Below are positions 1-8,837 of a stretch of DNA of 64,000 bases, one piece after another. The position numbers and the translations under genes are program-made. Source of the DNA: Nitrospinaceae bacterium UBA7883 (GTDB lineage Bacteria > Nitrospinota_A > UBA7883); contig DLRR01000012.1 in the NCBI GenBank assembly GCA_002500605.1, forward strand, positions 284,390 to 348,389, given 5' to 3'. The notes under the pieces were generated by a model. It ran no database searches. It worked only from the letters and a program-made list of their open reading frames with translations, and was not told the DNA's origin. Position 1 is the stretch's first letter. Each line of letters starts with the position of its first letter.

Positions 1-872
1 TTAGCTTCTTTGAATCCTGGCAACGGCTCGGTAGCACCATTTTTTACCACTGTTATGGTATCCCCGATAGCTGCGTCAGAAACTTCTTTTATAGCAGCGG
101 TAAAAAAACCCACTTCTCCCGCACCTAGCAATTTTACCTGTGTTGGTTTTGGCGTGAAAACGCCCATCTGCTCGATTTCATACTTTGCAGCACTAGACAT
201 GAACCGTATTGCGTCCTTTCTAGCCAATTTTCCATCAAACATCCTAATAAGTGCTACAACTCCTTGGTATGGATCATACCAGCTGTCTAGCAGTAAAGCC
301 CGAGGTGGATCATTTAAGTTTCTTTTTGGGCCAGGTATTCTCTTAGCAATAGCCTCCAACACAAGGTCGACACCTTCGCCACTTTTCGCAGATACAGGAA
401 TAATTTCTTCTTTAGGAATACCTATAACGTCTTCAATTTGTTTCGCTACAGTCTCCAAATCCGCATTTGGTAAATCAATTTTGTTGATTACTGGGATCAT
501 CACAAGGTCATTTTCCAACGCCAAATGAACGTTAGCCAAGGTTTGAGCCTCAATACCTTGTGTCACATCTACAATAAGTAAAGCCCCTTCGCATGCAGAC
601 AGGCTACGCGAAACCTCGTATGAAAAGTCCACATGGCCTGGTGTGTCAATCAGATTAAAGACATAGTCTAGCCCTTCTTTACTCTTGTATTTAAGACGTG
701 CTGTTTGGGCCTTAATAGTTATACCACGCTCTCGCTCTAAGTCCATTGTATCAAGAGCTTGATCCTTCATCTCCCTGTCCGACAAAGCTCCAGTCATCTC
801 CAGCAGACGATCGGCTAAAGTTGACTTACCATGGTCGATATGGGCTATGATAGAAAAGTTTCGAAGTTCCAT
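1..872 (-). CDS. lepA: Elongation factor 4 (LepA), 3' end cut by window edge
   Basis: Ribosome-associated translational GTPase that back-translocates or remodels stalled ribosomes. About 290 N-terminal residues are present and the C-terminus lies beyond position 1. The protein opens MELRNFSIIAHIDHGKSTLA, which contains the P-loop (AHIDHGKS). The switch region RGITIKAQT, the G3 motif DTPGH and the G4 motif NKID follow, with SAKSG as G5. The ATG at 870-872 gives exactly the N-terminus usual for LepA, without the longer extensions seen in EF-G. It lies about 157 bp downstream of ligA on the same strand. Family assignment is near certain. The truncation is only the window boundary, not a broken gene. 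Confidence 0.96.
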   Translation of the reverse strand, partial: MELRNFSIIAHIDHGKSTLADRLLEMTGALSDREMKDQALDTMDLERERGITIKAQTARLKYKSKEGLDYVFNLIDTPGHVDFSYEVSRSLSACEGALLIVDVTQGIEAQTLANVHLALENDLVMIPVINKIDLPNADLETVAKQIEDVIGIPKEEIIPVSAKSGEGVDLVLEAIAKRIPGPKRNLNDPPRALLLDSWYDPYQGVVALIRMFDGKLARKDAIRFMSSAAKYEIEQMGVFTPKPTQVKLLGAGEVGFFTAAIKEVSDAAIGDTITVVKNGATEPLPGFKEA

Positions 873-1029
873 TGGTAACTATTTTTAAATTCTAAGCTGG
901 AGATAATACCACCAAATGATAAGCGATGATACGCAATCCAACAGGTGGAGCTATGATGAAACTAATCGCTGTGCACTAATCAGCAACCACATACGAAATT
1001 AATCGCTCCTAGTGCCTTAATAAGCTAAT

Positions 1030-3054
1030 TTAGACATCTCCCAGCATAGCCAAAAAAGTATCCTCGTCCAGCTGCACCGTGCCAATTTTTTCTGCTATTC
1101 TTAACTTTGACCCCGGATTGTCTCCCACAACTAGGTAGTCTGTTTTTTGGGTGACTACAGAAGTTACTCGCCCACCTTGTGATTCAACCCTGTTTTTTGC
1201 ATTGTTACGAGTCATGTTCTTTAGAGTTCCCGTTATCACAAAATGTTTTCCAACCAAACTCACTCCTGCATTACCGATATCACTAAACATATTTACTTTG
1301 GCTGATCTCAGTTTTTCAATCATGTCTAAATTGTCATGCTGAGAGAAAAACTGAGTTACACTTTCGGCCGTCGATGGGCCTAGTTCGTGTATATTTTCTA
1401 TGTCTTTGTGATTTGCATTAATCAAATTGTCCATTGATAAAAACACGCTCGCTAACAGTTGAGCCCCACGAACGCCAATATGCCTAATCCCAAGAGAGTA
1501 AACTAAGCGTTCCAACGGCCTATGCTTACTTTTCTCTATTGAATTAATAACATTCAAGGCTGACACTTCTGCCATGCGATCAAGATCAGCTAATTGCTCT
1601 TTTGTAAGGTGATATATGTCTGCAGGATCGCTAATCAACTTCCGTCCATGAAGTTGATCTATCAACGCTGGACCTACATTCTCAATATCCATAGCATGAC
1701 GAGATACAAAGTGCCTCACTCTTTCATTTATCTGCGCTGGGCACGCTAAACCACAACAGCGCGATACTGCCTCACCTTTTATTCGAAAAACAGTTGAGCC
1801 ACAATAAGGACAATGGGAAGGCATTCTAAACCGTTTCTCCACTCCAGTCCGTTTCGACAAAATGACTGAGACTATTTTAGGGATGACATCCCCTCCTTTT
1901 TCAATGAACACCGTGTCACCAATTCGAATATCCTTACGAGCTATTTCATCCTCGTTATGCAAGGTAGCTCGTGAAACAGTGGAACCGGCAATCAGAATTG
2001 GTTGAAGGTCTGCAACTGGTGTTAAAGCTCCAGTACGCCCAACCTGAACCTTTATATCCACCACCATGGTGGTTGCCTGTTTGGCCGGATATTTAAACGC
2101 AATAGCCCATCGTGGGAACTTGGACGTAGCACCTAATTTCTGCTGATAATTATAATTGTCCACTTTAATTACCAACCCATCAATCTCATACTCCAAATCA
2201 CTTCGTTTTGATTCATACTCCTTAACCACATCCAGAACTCCAGTAAGGTCTAGCCCTGCCCTCACATCAGGGACTTTAAAACCCATGGCTTTTAAAAGTG
2301 ACATTGCTTGGCTGTGGGATTGTGCCTTTTGACTCTGGATCAGACTAGCATCTTTGTCAGTTACGATTAGTGAATAAATCATGATATCAAGGTTTCTATC
2401 ATGAGTAATTTTAGGATCAAGATGCCGAACTGAGCCAGCTGCACAGTTCCGCGCATTTGCAAATTGTGGTTTGCCTTCCCTCTTTCTTTGTTTATTAACC
2501 TCTTCAAAAGTCTTTCGTCGCATGAATACTTCACCACGCACCTCGAACCTACCAAACTGTTCTTTTGAATCTACATACAGCGGAACACTTCTAATAGTTT
2601 TTAAATTGGCACTTATATTGTCACCTCTTTTTCCATCTCCACGGGTTGCACCACTCATAAACTTATTATTCTTGTATACAAGTGATACACCGAGCCCATC
2701 TATTTTGGGCTCTGCAGTGTAATCGAATGAATTTACGCCGATGATCTTTTTAACCCGCTCATCGAACTTTTCAAGGTCATCAATGTTGTAGGTATTACTT
2801 AAAGAGAGCATGGGGGAACTTGGGTTGTGTTCCACAGCCAAAAGATCGTCGACCACAGTTTCTCCAACACGTTGGGTAGGTGAGTCATCCGTTTTAAGCT
2901 TCGGGTTTTGCTCCTCCAGTTCACGCAGGCAACCCATCAATTGGTCGAACTCAGCATCTGAAATTTCTGGGTTGTTTTCTACGTAATATAAACGTTCATG
3001 ATAGCGTATCTTAGACTTAAGTTTTTCAATCTCAATTCTGGCGGAATCTGCCAT
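1030..3054 (-). CDS. ligA: NAD-dependent DNA ligase LigA
   Basis: Seals nicks in duplex DNA during replication and repair using NAD+. The 674 residues match the usual LigA length and contain all parts in order. They are the N-terminal Ia domain (YYVENNPEISDAEFD), the adenylation domain with the catalytic lysine in EPKIDG (Lys117), an OB fold, a four-cysteine zinc finger (CPYCG...CCGLACPAQ, roughly residues 415-440), helix-hairpin-helix repeats, and a C-terminal BRCT domain starting near VGKHFVITGTL. The ATG at 3054 fits the family start. A small zinc-ribbon-like gene ends 23 bp upstream on the same strand, so the two are probably co-transcribed. No defect is visible. Confidence 0.97.
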   Translation of the reverse strand: MADSARIEIEKLKSKIRYHERLYYVENNPEISDAEFDQLMGCLRELEEQNPKLKTDDSPTQRVGETVVDDLLAVEHNPSSPMLSLSNTYNIDDLEKFDERVKKIIGVNSFDYTAEPKIDGLGVSLVYKNNKFMSGATRGDGKRGDNISANLKTIRSVPLYVDSKEQFGRFEVRGEVFMRRKTFEEVNKQRKREGKPQFANARNCAAGSVRHLDPKITHDRNLDIMIYSLIVTDKDASLIQSQKAQSHSQAMSLLKAMGFKVPDVRAGLDLTGVLDVVKEYESKRSDLEYEIDGLVIKVDNYNYQQKLGATSKFPRWAIAFKYPAKQATTMVVDIKVQVGRTGALTPVADLQPILIAGSTVSRATLHNEDEIARKDIRIGDTVFIEKGGDVIPKIVSVILSKRTGVEKRFRMPSHCPYCGSTVFRIKGEAVSRCCGLACPAQINERVRHFVSRHAMDIENVGPALIDQLHGRKLISDPADIYHLTKEQLADLDRMAEVSALNVINSIEKSKHRPLERLVYSLGIRHIGVRGAQLLASVFLSMDNLINANHKDIENIHELGPSTAESVTQFFSQHDNLDMIEKLRSAKVNMFSDIGNAGVSLVGKHFVITGTLKNMTRNNAKNRVESQGGRVTSVVTQKTDYLVVGDNPGSKLRIAEKIGTVQLDEDTFLAMLGDV

Positions 3055-3077
3055 GGAGCTAATTGGATTTCACCAAA

Positions 3078-3335
3078 TCAGTCTTTTGATTCGTCCAATT
3101 CCATAAAACCAACGAAAGGAAGTATCTGCTCTATTTGTTCTGGCGTGAGTTCTGTCGGGGATTCAAACATTGTATGATCGATATCAATCTTTTCGTAATG
3201 ACCATTCCAACAGTGCAAGGCGTTAACTCGATTCCCCTCCCCATCAATCACCTGAGAAAAATATACGGGCCCATCACAGTGAGAACACCTGCTTTGTAAA
3301 ACATCGAACTTAATTACTTCATTTTCGATAAACAC
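3078..3335 (-). CDS. Small zinc-ribbon-like protein of unknown function
   Basis: I do not recognise this 85-residue protein. It has a CSHC pair near residues 17-20 and a later Cys-Trp-Asn-Gly-His (CWNGH), a spacing compatible with a small zinc ribbon. The C-terminal half is acidic (ELTPEQIEQILPFVGF, ending DESKD) and could be a short helical interaction segment. It starts with GTG at 3335, preceded by AAAGGTG about 4 nt away, which supports that start. It lies 23 bp upstream of ligA on the same strand and probably shares its transcript. Translation is plausible from the Shine-Dalgarno site, the cysteine pattern and the spacing. A function cannot be given. Confidence 0.6.
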   Translation of the reverse strand: MFIENEVIKFDVLQSRCSHCDGPVYFSQVIDGEGNRVNALHCWNGHYEKIDIDHTMFESPTELTPEQIEQILPFVGFMELDESKD

Positions 3336-3846
3336 TTTGCACCTTTGTTTACAAATTTCCTAACTTCTGTAAAGCAATCCATCCAACTTTTCAACTGAAT
3401 CAAATTTATCTAAGTATAACATATGAGCAAACAAAGAAATTGTTCATTGAGAAAATTGGGCATCACAAAATTAGTCATTTTAATATTCATGACTGTTCAT
3501 CATTGCCAATGCTTAATGTGTTTAGTTTTCTTTCACGGGTTTTCTGTGAGCATAATTACTTTGCTTGGGTTCCAAGTCACAACCTATACCTAGAATTTGT
3601 TAGCAACTGAATTCCGTCCAAATGCAACTACCGAAAAACAAAGGGCTTAAACATTTCAATAGCAGCAGTTAATATATTTGGTAGGTTTTAAAACGTAAGA
3701 AAGATACCCGAAGAAACTTCACATTGGCTTAGTTGAGGGATGCAATATATCAATGGATTCTGGGAATAATGTATCATCATGCATACTTAGATTGTTACAA
3801 CAAGTTATACTAAACATAGCCTTATAGCGTATTTTACAAAATAGTT
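3336..3846. other. Gene-free 511-bp gap between two divergent genes
   Basis: AT-rich spacer between the minus-strand zinc-ribbon/ligA unit and the plus-strand DUF218 gene. I see no open frame of convincing length, no strong hairpin and no tRNA-like fold. It presumably holds promoters for both directions, but no hexamer pair is clear enough to call. Confidence 0.5.
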
Positions 3847-4533
3847 ATGCGATGTTCTTTTAGCCCATTCTCAATAGCTGGTATATATGGAATTGCTATG
3901 CTCTTCCTTTCAATCATGATAAAAGTACTTACAGCTGGAATTTCTTTTTTGGCCGCACTAATTTACACCTACCGTTTCGCAAGAACCCCTTCTAGAGCTA
4001 ATGGAGGATTTTATTTACTTGTGGTTCTTGGGAAGCGTCTTCGCGACGGTAAAATAAGCAGAGACTATCAACTTCGACTGGAAAAAGCATGGTCATTGTA
4101 TTTACAATCACCAAATAGCAAAATACTCATAGTAGGCGGGAAAAGTAAAAATAGCGAATTAACTGAAGCCAAGGCAGGACAGATTTACCTAATTGACAAA
4201 AAGGTTTTGGAAAACGACATACTGCTGGGGAACAAATCACGCCACACGCTTGAAAACCTACAGGAAGCAAAAAAAATCATTAGAGCCGAAGGTGATGAAT
4301 CTCTTGCCATAGTAACCAATCGTTACCATTTGGCAAGGTGTAGCATAATGGCCAATGGGTTGGGCTTAAAGCATACCTTATGTCCAGCAGAAGAAAAGCT
4401 TATATTAAACGCTGCTACTGCTATAGGTATATTGATAGAATCGTTTTATGTGCACTGGTATATCGTAGGCTTGATTTTCTCTAAAGTTACTAAAAATAGT
4501 AAAATGTTAAGTAAGATTAAACAGTTGTCCTAG
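3847..4533 (+). CDS. DUF218 (YdcF/SanA-like) membrane-anchored protein
   Basis: Envelope protein of the DUF218 family. E. coli YdcF binds SAM and SanA/ElyC affect envelope integrity, but the reaction is not settled. The 228 residues begin with a hydrophobic stretch of about 40 residues that acts as signal anchor or one to two membrane segments. The DUF218 core follows: LLVVLGKRLRDGKIS near residue 57, a second glycine strand ILIVGGKS near 99, a conserved-looking NT/ENL helix (SRHTLENLQEAK) and VTNRYHLAR near 163. The start could be ATG 3847 or the later ATG at 3898. Its 3' end overlaps the convergent radical SAM gene by 17 bp. Its link to the lipid cluster is positional only. Confidence 0.8.
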   Translation: MRCSFSPFSIAGIYGIAMLFLSIMIKVLTAGISFLAALIYTYRFARTPSRANGGFYLLVVLGKRLRDGKISRDYQLRLEKAWSLYLQSPNSKILIVGGKSKNSELTEAKAGQIYLIDKKVLENDILLGNKSRHTLENLQEAKKIIRAEGDESLAIVTNRYHLARCSIMANGLGLKHTLCPAEEKLILNAATAIGILIESFYVHWYIVGLIFSKVTKNSKMLSKIKQLS

Positions 4534-5899
4534 TCTCTGTTTTCCCCATGCCCAGGGCAGATCTTCTGCGCAACAACTTTTTCATGGTGGGAACATTTTC
4601 CCATCCAGTTTTAAATTCCCCCAGCTCACTAAGTTTCTTCAGCAAATCACGGTAGCTATCGCTATTAGCAACATGTTCGGTAAGTACATTATCGCGGGTT
4701 TCCTGCCAGTCAGAAAGGTGTTGTTCGATTTTGTTCCTATCCAGTAATCTTGAAAAATAGCATACTGGCTTAAGAATACTCTCCCCTTTTTTAATAACAT
4801 TTTCCCTCAAAGCCTGTTCGTACAAATGCGTTTGTCTGTATATTCTGACACCAAAAACTATGTACGCAACATCCGTATTGGGGAGCATGTCGATAAATTC
4901 AAGAGACTTATTAAGTGTTTTTTCGGTCTCGCCTGGGCCTCCCAAAATAAAAGTCCACAAAAACCGCAGGTCAAAATCTTTCCTCATCTCCATGAACTTA
5001 TTAACCTGTTTCATTCTAAATGGTTTACGGTATGATTCAAGCATTGTGTCTGATCCTGAGTCTATTCCAATCATGCCAGCATTCGCCCCCAGTTTTGTCA
5101 TAGCATCAAATATCCGTGTATCGCTGACAAGCGGAGAAAATGCTGATATGTGATAAGAGCCTTTAAGCCCTTTTTTTGCTAATGTTTCCAAGGCTTGCAC
5201 TGCCCATTCTTCCGGCTCGTTAAATATTGAGTCAACAATATCGATACCAACACCATTTCCAATCCATTTTCGCAGATAATTCTCAAGGCTATCCAGTTGA
5301 TCTGAGCACACGCTTTTACCCTCCAAGTAAGGATAAGTGCAATAAGAGCATTTGTACGAACAGCCGAGTTTTAAACGAATCGGAACCGTGCATTCATGCG
5401 ACAGATACTTTTTTACATTTACCCATCGCTCAAGATTAACGTTTATGAATGGCTCACCTTGATAATCCGTAATAACACCTTCCAGCTTGCTCCCACCAGT
5501 TAGTCTCTTCACAAAACCTTCTGCCTGTCCAGCATACACTGCATCGGCTCCAGTGGCGTTGAGTATTGCCTGTGGTTCAATTGAAGCAGCCGAGCCACCA
5601 ATATACAACGGAATTCCTTTTTCCTTTACAGCTGTAGAAATAGATTGCAAAAATGGAATGTAGGAAACAGAATTCTTTCCATCATGGTTATTTAGATTTC
5701 GAAATGAAATTGCCACAAAGTCTGGGTTTTTTTCCAGAGCAGCTTGTAGGTCATTAAGTGGGTTTTCAGAGAAACACATATCCACAAACTCAATATCATG
5801 TCCATGCAAGGAACAAAGCTCAGCGACCATCACCGCCCCAATCGGGATTACGGGATAAGGCGATTTTTCTCGATTGCTGGCCACAATTACTGCTCGCAT
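4517..5899 (-). CDS. Radical SAM enzyme with N-terminal cobalamin-binding-like domain (rSAM 1)
   Basis: A 460-residue enzyme. Residues 1-130 look like a Rossmann B12-binding domain (PIGAVMVAELCSLHGHDIEFVD, then ISFRN and LYIGGSAA), without the DxHxxG cobalt-ligand motif. The radical SAM domain has the CxxxCxxC cluster motif at Cys180, Cys184 and Cys187 (GCSYKCSYC), plus a GG(P)GET segment (FILGGPGET). Such proteins methylate or rearrange unactivated carbons. From memory, a B12/radical SAM family of this build is associated with lipid gene sets, including ladderane candidates, but I could not check this. AAGGA lies 8 nt before the ATG. It stands apart from the main run, divergent from the membrane gene at 6027. 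Its substrate is unknown. Confidence 0.85.
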   Translation of the reverse strand: MRAVIVASNREKSPYPVIPIGAVMVAELCSLHGHDIEFVDMCFSENPLNDLQAALEKNPDFVAISFRNLNNHDGKNSVSYIPFLQSISTAVKEKGIPLYIGGSAASIEPQAILNATGADAVYAGQAEGFVKRLTGGSKLEGVITDYQGEPFINVNLERWVNVKKYLSHECTVPIRLKLGCSYKCSYCTYPYLEGKSVCSDQLDSLENYLRKWIGNGVGIDIVDSIFNEPEEWAVQALETLAKKGLKGSYHISAFSPLVSDTRIFDAMTKLGANAGMIGIDSGSDTMLESYRKPFRMKQVNKFMEMRKDFDLRFLWTFILGGPGETEKTLNKSLEFIDMLPNTDVAYIVFGVRIYRQTHLYEQALRENVIKKGESILKPVCYFSRLLDRNKIEQHLSDWQETRDNVLTEHVANSDSYRDLLKKLSELGEFKTGWENVPTMKKLLRRRSALGMGKTETRTTV

Positions 5900-6026
5900 T
5901 TAGAAAATCCTTTAAAACTATGGCGGCTTAAAGTAATAAATCTTGCGGAGTTACAAATTCGCCGATACTATCACAGCGCACATTTTGAATTACCATGGAA
6001 TAAAAATATAATCCATAATAACCGGC

Positions 6027-6590
6027 ATGTCAAAACTCGTTAAAGTTATTTCGGCTGGTCCGCTGATTGCGGCGCCCTTTATTGTATATTACCTTTTTGT
6101 GGATTTTGGATACCACACAGCCTTTTTAACGATGGTGGTTTTAATGCTTGTATCAAGAGTTCCTTTTCTTATTAGGGATAGTCGGCTATGGATAACTGTG
6201 TTCACTAATGTCACAATAATTGGTGCTTACATAATTATAGGATTAATTTTTCCACATATCCTTATTGTCAAATTATTACCTGCCTTTATTAATCTTGTCC
6301 TTTTCGTCATATTCAGCTACTCGATTATTTTTCCACCATCAGTTATAGAAACAATAGCATCTGCTATGCATGAAAAAAAATTCAACCAGCATCAAATCGA
6401 CTACGCAATTAAAGTAACAAAAGTATGGTCAGTTTTCTTCTTGCTCGACATGCTTGCTATAGTCTATATCGCATTCTATCGCACAATGTTCGACTGGGCT
6501 GTTTTTACAGGTGGCATTAATTATATTATGCTCGGTATTCTTTTCTTTGGTGAAATTTTATACAGAAAATTTTACTTTGAACCTACCTGA
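6027..6590 (+). CDS. Multi-pass inner-membrane protein (COG4648-like) at the cluster edge
   Basis: An 187-residue protein, almost entirely hydrophobic, with about five to six membrane segments. Examples are ISAGPLIAAPFIVYYLFV near residues 8-25, TAFLTMVVLMLV, IIGAYIIIGLIF, LPAFINLVLFVIFSYSIIF and a final MLGILFFGEILY. A cytosolic-looking loop has MHEKKFNQHQIDYAIKVTKVW. From memory this resembles the COG4648 family of uncharacterised membrane proteins that accompany acyltransferase/ketosynthase clusters of aryl-polyene type. That memory and the position are the only functional hints. It is divergent from rSAM 1, with 127 bp between the two starts. No catalytic motif is visible. Confidence 0.65.
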   Translation: MSKLVKVISAGPLIAAPFIVYYLFVDFGYHTAFLTMVVLMLVSRVPFLIRDSRLWITVFTNVTIIGAYIIIGLIFPHILIVKLLPAFINLVLFVIFSYSIIFPPSVIETIASAMHEKKFNQHQIDYAIKVTKVWSVFFLLDMLAIVYIAFYRTMFDWAVFTGGINYIMLGILFFGEILYRKFYFEPT

Positions 6591-6750
6591 ACAAAGAAAA
6601 AAACAAACTCTAATAGTTGCTAGATAATACCAAACAGTTTTGGCAATGATAATTAGGATTTTAATGCAGGTCGCACCAATCAGAACTTGGAGAGCTAACA
6701 AAACCTATCTTTCTATGTACTTGTTGGTTTAACTATTGGGACCAATGCGG

Positions 6751-7245
6751 TTATAGTAGTGATAGTTGTATTCTAATCTCTTTGTTTAGCTTCCTAACCC
6801 ACAAATTGTACTGATGATGAATTACAGCTGTAGAAAACTTTGCACGGTGAACACGAATACCATTAACGGTTAGTTTAAGTGGTTTCCACTGTTTGTAAGC
6901 TCTTTTCTCTTCTTCTTTCGAACTGTAAAACAAATTCTGGCTGTCTTCATACAAAATACTATATTTATCTTGATCATATGGAATTTTAACTACTGCCCGA
7001 TGCCGCCGCACTAACAACACTCCCTCCAACAGTCCAGGCTTTTTAGCTTTTATAACCCACCCAAGGCTTACTCCAGCACGTTTTATAGCAACTCTGATAT
7101 CTTCAAGAGTTATATTCTTTTTTGTGCTTAACACAGCCATATACTCAGAGTCTTTAACGTTAAAAATCGGTTTCAACGTTCTAAAACCACTCAATGTAAT
7201 GAGGCTAAGAGAAGCTAGAATTACTACAAATACTTTTGTTTTCAT
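6751..7245 (-). CDS. Small secreted protein of unknown function at the downstream end of the cluster
   Basis: A 164-residue protein with a signal peptide (MKTKVFVVILASLSLITLSG). A basic mature part contains GVSLGWVIKAKKPG, RRHRAVVKIPYDQDKYSILY, and a C-terminal IHHQYNLWVRKLNKEIR. This pattern (GW...G...R.H.AVV.I.Y....YSI.Y ... H..YN.WV..L) resembles a widespread family of small bacterial lipoproteins without known function. Here the lipobox cysteine is missing, because LSGF stands where LSGC would be expected. The mature protein should therefore be soluble in the periplasm. It lies 34 bp downstream of rSAM 2 and is probably in the same transcript. Confidence 0.6.
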   Translation of the reverse strand: MKTKVFVVILASLSLITLSGFRTLKPIFNVKDSEYMAVLSTKKNITLEDIRVAIKRAGVSLGWVIKAKKPGLLEGVLLVRRHRAVVKIPYDQDKYSILYEDSQNLFYSSKEEEKRAYKQWKPLKLTVNGIRVHRAKFSTAVIHHQYNLWVRKLNKEIRIQLSLL

Positions 7246-7279
7246 TGCCTTACTAAAGGTTGCTATCGTCTTGATGAAA

Positions 7280-8713
7280 TTAGGTCTGCTTCCATACCTT
7301 GAACTGGTTCCGAGCTATAAAAAGCTTTCTAAGATGTTGTAATATCATCAGTAAGTTGTGCGGGTACATTATAAGTGTTGGAATCAATGATCGTAGATAC
7401 CACCAAAAACTACCGTAGAAAGATAAGACTAGCTGAGAATACAACCTGTCCATTTCTTCCCAGCTTTGAAATCCGCTCGGTTTAAAAACAAAGTTAAGGC
7501 AATTCATTTTCCGCCAATCATTGTCTAGTAATCCATGTTCATCAATATCGTTGTATGATGGGGATCCTGGGAAAGGAGCAAATTTCGAGACATTTAATTC
7601 ATCCAGTCCTAGACGCCTAATAAATGCAATTGTCTTTTGAACCGTTTCAGGAGTTTCCCCTGGCAGGCCCATTATGAAAAGGCCTTTCGCACGAATTCCC
7701 GATTTCTTTATCATATGGACCGTTTCTTCGACGACTCCTAAATCAACCATCATCTTATGCTTGTTTAAAAGCTCCTGGTCCCCTGATTCAATTCCAAGAC
7801 TAACTCCAAAGCAGCCACCTTTTTTTAGCGATTTAAGTAAACTTCGATCCACATATCCAATTCGCACGGCACAGTTAAATGAAAATGGATAAGGTGATTT
7901 CGCCAGTTTATCGCACAGCTCTTCCACCCTCTTTCTTTTTAAAGTAAACAGGTCATCATAAATATTGAAATGCCTTATATGGTATTTTTGATAAAGAAAA
8001 GTCATATGATCAATTATATATTCGGCACTGTTATATCTAAAACTTCTTCCAAAAACCGACCTGTCGCAAAAGTCACATGTGTAAGGACATCCACGGCTTG
8101 ATATCAAGGAGGTTCCATGAGCGCTTGGTGTGTTTAGCAAAGGCAAAATATATGCATCTGGATAGCCATCCAACAGGTGGTATGCAGGTAATGGAAGCTC
8201 GTCAAGTGTTACAAAATCTGTTGGGGTTCCTGCGTACTTCACTTCACCGTTGTCTCGGTAAACCAATCCCTTAATGGTCGAAGGATCATTTCCGTTAATT
8301 AGTTTTGCAAACGGTATTTCCCCTTCACCAATAATTGCAAAATCAATATTTGGAAACTTCACTAAAACTTTTGACACAAGAGAAGAAACGTGAACTCCGC
8401 CAAAAATAATTTTTATCGCTGGATCTAGCTTCTTTACAAAACAAGCTTTTTCATATCCGTCCAAAAAACTAGATGTGGTGGTGCTAAAGCCTATGAAGTC
8501 CGGTTTCCATTCAACAATACTCTTGAGCTTTTCAACACCTTCGTTAGGCTCTGCTACAAGAAGATCGAGCACTTTAACTTCTGCCCCTGTTTTTTCAGCC
8601 ATTGCAGCTAAAGATAGTATTCCAATAGGAGGCATACGATTTAACGCAGTTGTAACATCCTTTTGCCCAGGTATCCAGTTCGACCCCTCAGGGTGAACAA
8701 GCGCAATTTTCAC
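7280..8713 (-). CDS. Radical SAM enzyme with N-terminal cobalamin-binding-like domain (rSAM 2)
   Basis: A 477-residue B12-type radical SAM protein of the BchE/HpnP-like general architecture. The N-terminal Rossmann domain (MPPIGILSLAAMAEKTGAEV, FIGFSTTTSS, IIFGGVHVS) lacks a DxHxxG cobalt ligand. The radical SAM motif CPYTCDFC (Cys209, Cys213, Cys216) follows SSRG. Further family features are a GIESG strand (VSLGIESGDQELL) and GLPGET. The C-terminal roughly 60 residues are hydrophobic and basic, suggesting membrane association. It starts with GTG at 8713 and no clear Shine-Dalgarno site was found. It lies 124 bp downstream of the glycosyltransferase in the same direction. Likely role: methylation or C-C chemistry on a lipid-like product, by inference. 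Confidence 0.85.
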   Translation of the reverse strand: MKIALVHPEGSNWIPGQKDVTTALNRMPPIGILSLAAMAEKTGAEVKVLDLLVAEPNEGVEKLKSIVEWKPDFIGFSTTTSSFLDGYEKACFVKKLDPAIKIIFGGVHVSSLVSKVLVKFPNIDFAIIGEGEIPFAKLINGNDPSTIKGLVYRDNGEVKYAGTPTDFVTLDELPLPAYHLLDGYPDAYILPLLNTPSAHGTSLISSRGCPYTCDFCDRSVFGRSFRYNSAEYIIDHMTFLYQKYHIRHFNIYDDLFTLKRKRVEELCDKLAKSPYPFSFNCAVRIGYVDRSLLKSLKKGGCFGVSLGIESGDQELLNKHKMMVDLGVVEETVHMIKKSGIRAKGLFIMGLPGETPETVQKTIAFIRRLGLDELNVSKFAPFPGSPSYNDIDEHGLLDNDWRKMNCLNFVFKPSGFQSWEEMDRLYSQLVLSFYGSFWWYLRSLIPTLIMYPHNLLMILQHLRKLFIARNQFKVWKQT

Positions 8714-8837
8714 TTGTTTGTTACAAAAACTTGCTTATTCATAATCTTGGAATTACTAGTAAACACTCTATTCTTTATGGATTGTACCATAGTGGTTTGG
8801 GAAAGATCAGCCATAGTAATAAGGCAGGACAACACGT

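Noticed and set aside
10..528. Long plus-strand open frame at the left edge
   Set aside because: It is antisense to lepA, whose GTPase motifs are unmistakable; the plus-strand protein has no recognisable feature.
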